Below are positions 33,738 through 39,578 of a stretch of DNA of 39,578 nt, piece after piece. The notes beneath the pieces are model-generated. The model had not been told where the DNA came from. It saw nothing but the letters and a program-made list of their open reading frames with translations, and ran no database searches. Made by a program: the position numbers and the translations under genes. Each line of letters begins with the position of its first letter. Within the stretch, counting starts at the first letter, position 1. The stretch comes from Ruminococcus sp. UBA4240. GTDB taxonomy: Bacteria > Bacillota > Clostridia > Oscillospirales > Ruminococcaceae. Where the stretch lies: positions 1-39,578 of the forward strand of contig DGXE01000046.1 in NCBI GenBank assembly GCA_002395525.1, in the 5' to 3' direction.

Positions 33738-34207
33738 TTATAGTTCTCTGTCACGCATCAAGGAACAGGGGCACTTCTGTGACTGTGGGAGGGGCGTGCC
33801 GTTGTTCCTTACGGTGATAAAGATCCCCTCCTCACGCTTGTCTATGATAAGCGCCATGCCTGTGCCGTCGCCGTACTTTATGGCGTTGTCCATAAGCTGC
33901 CCGATCATCCTGAGCACCCCATCCATGTCGCTTCTTATCATTGCATCAGTGCGGATATCAGTCTCAAAAGGTATCCTTTTGATCTTCAGCCTGTTGGCAT
34001 ATTCCTCGCATACAAGCTCCGCAAGAGTGCGGCTGCAGAAGGGCTTTGCATCCGGGTCTGCCTCGTATTACGGATGCGCCTGTATCCACCACATCCTTCA
34101 CGATGTGCCCTATCTCATCCACATTCTTCTCTATCCTGCCTGCACAGGAAATCACAGGTGAGCTGACCCAGGCTCTCATTGTCCTCTATTATGAGAATAT
34201 CTGTCAA
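33738..34207 (-). pseudogene. Decayed two-component system: response-regulator start fused to kinase remnant
   Basis: From a TTG at 34207 with GAGAGGTG upstream, the frame reads TDILIIEDNESLGQLTCDFL, the start of a response-regulator receiver domain with its acidic pocket. After about 22 codons this gives way, in another frame near 34145, to histidine-kinase sequence (RIEKNVDEIGHIVKDVVDTG). A further frameshift near 34070 leads into TLAELVCEEYANRLKIKRIP and the HATPase N-box QLMDNAIKYGDG. The kinase then stops at 33738, without the G boxes. Most of the receiver, all of the effector domain and the kinase sensor are missing. The relic begins 14 bases after traX-like gene, its former operon partner. 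Confidence 0.8.
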
Positions 34208-34220
34208 AACAGATCACCTC

Positions 34221-34994
34221 TCATTTTACGAACATAACATATATTCCCCATATCACAAGATAATGCAGCGGATAGAACGCATAGAAGAACCACTTTGCAA
34301 ATACGGGGTGTTTTCCCTTCCGCCCGTTGTAAAGCACTGTCATGGCAAAGTACGCCAGTGCGAACATGGACATCATGACCACAATGCCTGTGAGCAGCTT
34401 TGCTGTCGGCACCTTGCCAAGTGAAAAAAGATTCGGGACAAAGTGCAGGGCGGTGAGAACGGAATAGGCGATGAGCCGTTGCTTCGGTCTGTCACGGAAA
34501 ATATGCAGAAACAGAATGAACAGCACACCGAACAGCATCCAGTCCGAGGACATAGCCACCGTAGCTGCATCGCACAACACGATAAGTGCAATGCGCTGCC
34601 ACAGTATAAGTCCGCTCTCCCATGTCATGATCGCCAGAAGACCGAAGAACAGGGTGAATATGACATTGAAGGTGCGCCAGCCGTAAAGCGGCTGAAAGAT
34701 GAGCCAGTCAAAGGGCTGAGTGATGCAGGCAAATATGAAAAGCCTCAGGGCATACCTCTTCCTGTCCCTGGTGTATTTGTATCCGTCTGCAATGAAGAAG
34801 AACATCACAGGCGGGCATATGAGCGAAAGGAAGCTCACGATCATCAGACCGACAGGCATATTGTATGTGGCATATTCATCGCCGGGATGCTGCATCAGGT
34901 TTATCCATGCCACCGCATGACCGATGAACATGGTGATGATGGCAATATACTTCATCATGTCACGGTCGATGACTTTAAGATTCTGCTTATCCAT
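34221..34994 (-). CDS. TraX family membrane protein
   Basis: A 257-residue protein with about eight transmembrane helices. The C-terminal FYAFYPLHYLVIWGI is the hallmark of the TraX family, named for the F-plasmid pilin N-acetylase but widespread on Firmicute chromosomes, where the acceptor is unknown. N-terminal DRDMMKYIAIITMFIGHA also fits. GAGAGG precedes the ATG. No conjugation genes are nearby, so this is probably a chromosomal acyltransferase of unknown target. Confidence 0.88.
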   Translation of the reverse strand: MDKQNLKVIDRDMMKYIAIITMFIGHAVAWINLMQHPGDEYATYNMPVGLMIVSFLSLICPPVMFFFIADGYKYTRDRKRYALRLFIFACITQPFDWLIFQPLYGWRTFNVIFTLFFGLLAIMTWESGLILWQRIALIVLCDAATVAMSSDWMLFGVLFILFLHIFRDRPKQRLIAYSVLTALHFVPNLFSLGKVPTAKLLTGIVVMMSMFALAYFAMTVLYNGRKGKHPVFAKWFFYAFYPLHYLVIWGIYVMFVK

Positions 34995-35053
34995 ATTCCT
35001 CTCATCCCTCTCAGTGTTATGTTACAATAGATCAAAGACCCTACAAATAGAAA

Positions 35054-35992
35054 AACAACTCTCGATATGATAATGAAAAGTGCCAACCAACCAAAATCAA
35101 GAAAAGAGAGTTGTTCCATGAATAGTATAGCACAGGAAGCACGGTTTCGTCAACGGGTAGTGAAATATTTTTACAAACATAGAGCTACGGCAGCTTCAAT
35201 ACGGTTCAAAGTGTGCCGACAATCGGTGTATAACCGGTCGGCAAGATATGATGGGACATGGAAAAGCCTTGTGGAGAGAAGCCACAGACCTCATCATCAC
35301 CCGAAAGAACACACACATGCTGAAAAAGAGATGATACTGCGGCGCTATCCGTATTACAAAAACGATATGACAGCGCTCTGGGACAGTCTGCGTCAAAGCG
35401 GCTATACACGCAGCTACTGCGGTATGCTGAGGGTGATAAAAAAGCGCACAGCCCGTAATCCCAAGCCTTATGCAAGAGCATGGTATCCGGGTCAGAAAGT
35501 GCAGGTCGATGTGAAATTCGTGCCATCTGAATGCGTTGTAAACGGTGGGAAACTATCAATACACGGCAGTTGATGAATGTACAAGGTTTATGTTTTTAGA
35601 GAAATGTACGAGGAGCACAGCACCTGCAGTTCTGAGGACTTCATAAAAAAACTGTTGAAAGCATTCCCGTTCACGATCAGGGAGATACAGACTGACAATG
35701 GCACAGAGTTTACGACAGCGCTTCTGACAAAGGATAAGCAGCATAGAACATTGTTTGAGACAATCCTTGAGAACAATGATCATCTACCATCGCATCAGGG
35801 TAGCGACGCCGAGGCATAACGGAAAGGCAGAGAGGCAGCACCGTGAGGACGGTAAACGTTTTTACAGCAAACTGCGGATGTATAGCTTAGAAGACGGCAG
35901 AAAACAGCTGGCAGCGTACAACAAGCCTTCAAACAGCATACCAAAGGTCTGCCTGATACAAGTCACCGAACGAAGTGCTTCAAGACCATTGA
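35054..35992 (+). mobile_element. Degenerate IS481-like insertion sequence
   Basis: A dead insertion sequence holding one broken DDE transposase gene. The left part has a perfect 10-bp inverted repeat, AACAACTCTC (35054-35063) and GAGAGTTGTT (35106-35115), directly before the transposase ATG. Such a hairpin in IS leaders hides the ribosome binding site from incoming transcripts. I could not define terminal inverted repeats or a target-site duplication. The element sits between the traX-like gene and the cas3 promoter and marks the left border of the A+T-rich CRISPR-Cas segment. Confidence 0.75.
35118..35992 (+). pseudogene. IS481-like transposase, broken by at least four frameshifts
   Basis: Joining frames gives an IS481-type transposase: helix-turn-helix region (RVVKYFYKHRATAASIRFK), the first catalytic Asp in QVDVKFVP, the second in IQTDNGTEF, and the Glu in PRHNGKAERQHRED. 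Frame breaks lie near 35550, at the T-run near 35590, near 35775 and near 35955. After the last, the frame YKSPNEVLQDH ends at TGA 35992, the expected C-terminus. All catalytic residues survive in separate pieces, so inactivation seems recent, but no active protein can be made. Confidence 0.88.
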
Positions 35993-36029
35993 CAAGTGAA
36001 CACACAATAGAGACAGTTCGATAAATGTA

Positions 36030-36058
36030 TTGACATATTTTTGACACTGTTGTATAAT
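36030..36058 (+). promoter_or_regulatory. Consensus sigma-A promoter of cas3
   Basis: TTGACA (36030-36035) and TATAAT (36053-36058), both perfect, are separated by 17 bp, about 36 bases before the cas3 ATG. A second TTGACA lies within the spacer. It is 37 bases from the end of the transposase relic. Confidence 0.93.
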
Positions 36059-36094
36059 AAATATTAGAATCATCATATGATCGGAGGGATATAA

Positions 36095-38419
36095 ATGTTT
36101 GCAGCACATATTTCCGCTGATAATAGACGTGAACAGTCGGTTCAGGAGCATTGCAGAAATACAGCCGAACTTTGTGCAGGATATTGTAAAATAGTAGGCG
36201 CTGAAAATATAGGCAGGCTTGCAGGTTTGCTCCATGATGCGGGTAAGCTGTGTAATGACTTTGATAACTACATCAGGGGAATATCACGGTTCAGCCGCGG
36301 CGAGATCGACCATAGTTATGCAGGTGCAAAATTTATAACTGAAAATACGGATAAGGTTCACGCTGGTGTCTCAAGGTTAATTGCGAGAGTTATTATTTCC
36401 CATCACGGACTTCATGACTGGGTAGACGAGAATTGCAAGGATTATTTTAAATCCCGAATTGCGAATGATAAGAACTATGGCGAGATAAAACAAAACATTT
36501 TACTGACAATCGGCGCTGATGAGTTTGATGAACTTCTTAAAAAAGCAGATGATGAATACAGAGCATTATGTCAGAAAATAAAGAATATATCGAAAACACC
36601 GACAGATTGTGCTTTTTATCTCGGCTTGCTTGAACGTTTTTTAGAATCGGCACTTATAGATGCTGACAGGACTGACACGGCATCATTTATGGATGATGCA
36701 GAATATCCCGAGTACTCTGCGGTACCTGAACTATGGCAGTCCATGAAAAACAATATGGAAAAGAAGCTTGCGGAGTTTTCAGAAAGAACGGATGTCATAT
36801 CTGAGCAAAGAAAAAGCATTTCGGACAGATGTGCGGATTATGCAAAGAATGATGTTAAGATATGCAGACTTATAGTTCCCACAGGCGGCGGAAAAACCCT
36901 GTCGTCACTGCGATTTGCTATTGAGTATTGCCTTGAACATGGAATGGAAAAGATCGTTTATACCGCACCTTTTATGTCTATACTTGAACAGAACGGTACA
37001 GAAATAAAGAGTATAGCAGGTGAGGATAATTATATAGAACATCATTCAAATGCTCTTGCAGAAAAGTCGGATAATACCGAAGAATTGTCTGATTATGAAC
37101 TGCATACCGAGCGGTGGGACAAGCCGGTTATCGCAACGACTATGGTTCAGTTCCTTAATGCACTGTTTTTGGGAAAGTCGGCTTCTGTAAGGCGATTTCA
37201 CAGACTTGCAAAGTCGGTCATCATTATTGACGAGGTGCAGTCTATCCCGCTGAAATGTCTGAATATGTTTGATCTGGCCGTAAATTTCCTTTCTCATATC
37301 TGCAAAGCGGCAGTGGTACTTTGTACCGCAACTCAGCCTGTGACTGATGATGTGAGACATCCGATGCTGATGGATGAAAACGAAAGTATGACGGGGGATT
37401 ATCAGGCTGATTTTGAAGTATTCAGGCGTACTGAGATCATCCCCGACATCGATCCGTACGGTTATTCATATGAAGAAGCGGCTGATTTTTGTGCAGACAA
37501 ATTTGCAACAGCAGGTGACCTGCTTGTTATTGTGAACACTAAATCATCGGCACTGAAAATGTATGACCTTATAAGAAACAGATGCGGAAATGATGCAGAT
37601 GTAGTGCATCTCAGCACGAATATGTGTCCACAGCATCGTCGTGACAAAATCAAGGCTATCCGTAAATTATTGGGTGAAAAAAAGCCTGTGATATGTGTAA
37701 CCACTCAGCTTATTGAGGCAGGTGTGGATATATCGTTCAGGTGTGTAGTGCGTTCACTTGCAGGACTTGACAGTGCTGTTCAGGCGGCGGGAAGATGCAA
37801 CAGACATGGCGAAAGCATCGATGTACGCCCTGTTTATCTGATCAAACTCAAAGAAGAAAAACTGGGCAATCTTAGAGAAATATCCACAGCACAGGATATA
37901 ACTCAACATATGGCTGAAAGCGGAGAATATACTGATATATCATCACCCGAGGCTGTTTCAGATTATTTTGTAAAGCTGTATCAGTACGAAAAGGATAAGC
38001 TCTCATATTCTGTTCCCGTAAATGAAACCCTTGTGAATTATCTTTCTTTGAATAAGAAAAGATATGAAATGCTGCCTGATCCAAAACCATGCAGTAAATT
38101 TGAATCACAGGCATTAAAAACAGCAGGGAAGCTTTTTCAAGTGATCGATGAAAATACAAGGGATGTGATAGTTCCCTATAATGAGGAGGCTGAGGAGATC
38201 ATCAGCAGACTTGAAAACAGCAATGAAAATATATCGGTTCTTCTGAGAAAAGCCCAAAAATACACTGTAAGCATCTACATCGGGACTGAACGGAAGCTGT
38301 ATGAAAACAATGCGCTCCGTGATATTTCCTGCGGTGCGGTCATACTGGACAGTTCTCATTATAACAATGAATTTGGCATAGATATCGAAGGAGCGGAAAA
38401 GGAAATATTGATATACTGA
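36095..38419 (+). CDS. cas3: CRISPR-associated helicase/nuclease Cas3 (type I-C)
   Basis: A 774-residue Cas3, which is recruited by Cascade to cut and unwind target DNA. The N-terminal HD nuclease carries GLLHDAGK (His47, Asp48), DHSYAGAK and ISHHGLHDW. The superfamily 2 helicase follows with VPTGGGKT (about residue 262), the IIDEVQ box (about 377), TQLIEAGVDIS and QAAGRCNRHG. All key residues are present, so it should be active. GGAGG lies seven bases before the ATG. Codon use and composition are more A+T-rich than the housekeeping genes, fitting acquisition with the CRISPR locus. It is separated from cas5 by 199 bases that hold a candidate RNA gene. Confidence 0.97.
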   Translation: MFAAHISADNRREQSVQEHCRNTAELCAGYCKIVGAENIGRLAGLLHDAGKLCNDFDNYIRGISRFSRGEIDHSYAGAKFITENTDKVHAGVSRLIARVIISHHGLHDWVDENCKDYFKSRIANDKNYGEIKQNILLTIGADEFDELLKKADDEYRALCQKIKNISKTPTDCAFYLGLLERFLESALIDADRTDTASFMDDAEYPEYSAVPELWQSMKNNMEKKLAEFSERTDVISEQRKSISDRCADYAKNDVKICRLIVPTGGGKTLSSLRFAIEYCLEHGMEKIVYTAPFMSILEQNGTEIKSIAGEDNYIEHHSNALAEKSDNTEELSDYELHTERWDKPVIATTMVQFLNALFLGKSASVRRFHRLAKSVIIIDEVQSIPLKCLNMFDLAVNFLSHICKAAVVLCTATQPVTDDVRHPMLMDENESMTGDYQADFEVFRRTEIIPDIDPYGYSYEEAADFCADKFATAGDLLVIVNTKSSALKMYDLIRNRCGNDADVVHLSTNMCPQHRRDKIKAIRKLLGEKKPVICVTTQLIEAGVDISFRCVVRSLAGLDSAVQAAGRCNRHGESIDVRPVYLIKLKEEKLGNLREISTAQDITQHMAESGEYTDISSPEAVSDYFVKLYQYEKDKLSYSVPVNETLVNYLSLNKKRYEMLPDPKPCSKFESQALKTAGKLFQVIDENTRDVIVPYNEEAEEIISRLENSNENISVLLRKAQKYTVSIYIGTERKLYENNALRDISCGAVILDSSHYNNEFGIDIEGAEKEILIY

Positions 38420-38448
38420 AAAAGCCGCACGGAGAAGATCCGCACGGC
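38419..38448 (-). terminator. Rho-independent terminator active on the minus strand
   Basis: On the minus strand GCCGTGCGGA pairs with TCCGTGCGGC over ten pairs including two G-U, around loop TCTTC, and is followed by TTTTT. On the plus strand the two G-U pairs become C-A and A-C mismatches and no T-run follows, so the element is built for a minus-strand transcript. No protein gene reads in that direction here. The tail overlaps the cas3 stop codon. Confidence 0.85.
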
Positions 38449-38474
38449 CGGCTCAGGTGTTATTATAATCCAAA

Positions 38475-38500
38475 ATTTCGATCCACGCCTGTTAAGCGAC
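38475..38500 (-). repeat. Single degenerate type I-C CRISPR repeat
   Basis: On the minus strand it begins GTCGC, as type I-C repeats do, and ends GCGTGGATCGAAAT, which differs at one base from the common I-C ending GCGTGGATTGAAAT. The middle is 7 bases where about 13 are usual, leaving a 3-bp CGC/GCG stem. The total is 26 against the usual 32 bases. It stands alone, with no second repeat. Confidence 0.75.
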
Positions 38501-38565
38501 ATTATCAGTATATCATTAATCAGATAGATAGGTGCGAGCAAATTGTAAATTTGAAGAACAAGTCC

Positions 38566-38594
38566 TTGACATAAGCAGAACCATTAATTATAAT
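38566..38594 (+). promoter_or_regulatory. Consensus sigma-A promoter of cas5-cas8c
   Basis: TTGACA (38566-38571) and TATAAT (38589-38594), both perfect, are separated by 17 bp, 24 bases before the cas5 ATG. Transcription would start at about 38601. The -10 region is the part matched by the spacer-like sequence of the candidate RNA, so binding of Cascade there should block initiation. Confidence 0.92.
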
Positions 38595-38618
38595 CTAAAT
38601 AGAAAAGGAGGATGCAAA

Positions 38619-39392
38619 ATGCCAAAAGAGATATACAGAAATACAGTGGAATTTGCGGTCCGTGGGCGGTATGCGCTTTTTTCGGATATCCTCACGAGAC
38701 CGGGTGGTGAGAAGTCAAGCTATCCCATACCGACATACGAGGCACTGAAAGGTATTCTTCACAGCGTCTACTGGAAACCCACAATAGTCTGGTACATAGA
38801 CAGCGTGAGGATAATGAATCCCATACGTACAGCCAGAAAAGGAATACGTCCATTACTATATGTCCCAAAAAAGAAAGAAGGAACTATTATTAAAAACGAC
38901 CTTGCATATTACACCTATCTTGAAGATGTGTACTATCAGGTCAGAGCGCATTTTGAGTGGAATATGAACCGCCCCGAACTTGAACAGGACAGGAATGATA
39001 ATAAGCATCATAATATAGCAAAACGAATGATAGAACGCGGCGGACGCCGTGACATATTCCTCGGAACAAGGGAGTGTCAGGGATATGTTGAGCCCTGTGA
39101 ATTCGGTGAAAGCACAGGTGCTTATGACAACTGCGGAAAGATACCCTACGGGCTTATGTATCACGGCATAACCTATGCGGATGAAGCGGTAAATGAAGAT
39201 GACAAGGATATGCTGACTGTCCGTTTGTGGCAGCCTGAGATGGTCAATGGAGTTATTGATTTTATACGTCCGGAAGAATGTACACTGAAACGCCATATCA
39301 GGGAAATGCCCATAAAGCCTTTCGGTAAGGAATATGATAACTTTATCGGACTTGATGAATTTGCCGGAGGTGGTATAGATGAGCTGGACTGA
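38619..39392 (+). CDS. cas5c: Cas5d/Cas5c, type I-C crRNA endonuclease
   Basis: A 257-residue Cas5 of subtype I-C, which both processes the pre-crRNA at its repeats and caps the 5' handle in Cascade (I-C lacks Cas6). The characteristic GTRECQGYVEPCEFGE and the start EFAVRGRYALFSDILTRPGGE are present. Residues corresponding to the processing site of Cas5d are plausibly Tyr40 and Lys129-His130 (NKHHNIAKRM). AGGAGG lies seven bases before the ATG at 38619. An in-frame GTG at 38532 is rejected because it would run through the promoter. Overlaps cas8c by 14 bases. Confidence 0.96.
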   Translation: MPKEIYRNTVEFAVRGRYALFSDILTRPGGEKSSYPIPTYEALKGILHSVYWKPTIVWYIDSVRIMNPIRTARKGIRPLLYVPKKKEGTIIKNDLAYYTYLEDVYYQVRAHFEWNMNRPELEQDRNDNKHHNIAKRMIERGGRRDIFLGTRECQGYVEPCEFGESTGAYDNCGKIPYGLMYHGITYADEAVNEDDKDMLTVRLWQPEMVNGVIDFIRPEECTLKRHIREMPIKPFGKEYDNFIGLDEFAGGGIDELD

Positions 39393-39578
39393 CGAATTAT
39401 ACAAGATCTATGAATATAACTGTGACCGTGAGTTCGGTGAAAATGAGCCTGTTATGCTTCCTGTGGCACATTCAACTGCAAATGCACAAATAGAGCTAAT
39501 GATCGATCTTGAAGGCAACTTTAAAGGCGCAAAAGCTGTTGAAAAGTCTGACGCAGTCACAGTTATACCTGCTACCGA
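39379..39578 (+). CDS. cas8c: Cas8c (Csd1), large Cascade subunit, 3'-truncated by window edge
   Basis: The first 66 residues of Cas8c, the type I-C subunit that recognises the PAM. The start MSWTDELYKIYEYN and the following LPVAHSTANAQIELMIDLEG match the family's conserved N-terminus. GGAGGTGG lies six bases before the ATG, inside the end of cas5, so the two are translationally coupled. The frame is open to the end of the window; cas7, cas4, cas1, cas2 and the array would be expected downstream. Confidence 0.93.
   Translation, partial: MSWTDELYKIYEYNCDREFGENEPVMLPVAHSTANAQIELMIDLEGNFKGAKAVEKSDAVTVIPAT

Larger units (their letters stand above)
38419..38500 (-). ncRNA. Candidate crRNA-like regulatory RNA (CreR/CreA type)
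   Basis: A minus-strand unit of about 82 bases lies between cas3 and cas5. Its order is a shortened type I-C repeat (38500-38475), a spacer-like stretch (38474-38449) and the terminator. A -10 hexamer TATACT at 38512-38507 would place the start at about 38500, exactly at the repeat's first base; the -35 is weak. The first 13 spacer bases match the cas5 promoter at 38587-38599 in 12 positions. crRNA-like RNAs that direct Cascade to cas or toxin promoters by partial matches (CreR, CreA) are known in other type I systems. That this one works the same way in type I-C is inference. Confidence 0.65.

Noticed and set aside
35018..36040. Terminal inverted repeats of the IS element
   Set aside because: TGTTACAATAGATCAAA at the left and the reverse complement of the right flank share only scattered bases; not enough to define the ends.
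38459..38474. TATTATAAT on the plus strand as a forward promoter for cas5
   Set aside because: No acceptable -35 lies 16-18 bp upstream, where the terminator hairpin sits, and a perfect promoter exists at 38566-38594.
38532..38618. N-terminal extension of Cas5 from a GTG start
   Set aside because: It would read through the consensus promoter and the AGGAGG site, and Cas5 proteins begin at the MPKEIY position.
38501..38618. A CreT-like toxin gene beside the candidate RNA
   Set aside because: I looked for a tiny open frame with its own start and ribosome binding site between the repeat and cas5 and found none, so cas regulation is favoured over a toxin-antitoxin pair.
36000..39578. CRISPR array within the window
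   Set aside because: Only one degenerate repeat (38475-38500) is present and nothing repeats at array spacing; the array must lie beyond the right edge, if present.
1..39578. tRNA or rRNA genes
   Set aside because: No cloverleaf with a T-arm GGTTCRA and CCA end, and no rRNA-like stretch, was found on either strand.

Overview
The window looks like chromosome from a Ruminococcus-type Firmicute (Oscillospiraceae, close to R. albus). The grounds are cytosolic disaccharide phosphorolysis (a cellobiose phosphorylase and a GH130 mannosylglucose phosphorylase), a ribosomal protein L27 carrying the Prp-cleaved N-terminus typical of Firmicutes, strong AGGAGG-type ribosome binding sites, and many sigma-A promoters with 17-bp spacers. 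The taxon is inferred from gene content only.

Layout. 1-1467: 3' part of a cellobiose phosphorylase. 1535-4636 (minus): rhomboid protease, esterase and a GH127-like protein. 4705-5751 (minus): rplU-prp-rpmA with a consensus promoter and an L21-type leader. 6020-7603 (minus): acyltransferase and XRE/AbrB regulator. 7849-13261 (minus) with 13519-14517 (plus): a sugar importer without ATPase (binding protein, two permeases, YesL-like protein), GH130 phosphorylase and a divergent LacI regulator, with palindromes between the promoters. 14679-20287 (plus): glyA, a LytS-like kinase, uvrB and a flavin-binding protein. 20351-24634 (minus): phosphatase, GH2 beta-mannosidase and SGNH lipoprotein. 24809-27064 (plus): an overlapping run of lipoprotein, sfsA, protein phosphatase and a deformylase-like gene. 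27307-30156 (minus): VOC protein, a frameshifted small gene, two membrane proteins and a cyclophilin lipoprotein. 30364-34994: phosphoribosyltransferase, an ECF sigma factor with a large membrane-anchored putative anti-sigma factor, a decayed two-component system and a TraX-like protein. 35054-35992: a dead IS481-like element. 36030-39578: the start of a type I-C CRISPR-Cas operon (cas3, cas5, start of cas8c), visibly more A+T-rich than the rest.

The carbohydrate genes fit uptake and intracellular phosphorolysis of beta-mannan and cellulose oligosaccharides: the importer brings in oligosaccharide, GH2 mannosidase trims mannosides, GH130 and GH94 enzymes conserve bond energy as sugar 1-phosphates, and the SGNH lipoprotein may remove acetyl groups outside the cell.

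The most interesting item lies in the 199-base gap between cas3 and cas5. On the minus strand there is a shortened type I-C CRISPR repeat, then a spacer-like stretch, then a Rho-independent terminator that pairs fully only on that strand. The first 13 bases after the repeat match, with one mismatch, the -10 region of the cas5 promoter about 125 bp away. This is the architecture expected of a crRNA-like RNA (CreR/CreA type) that directs the Cascade complex to its own cas promoter. No CRISPR array lies in the window.
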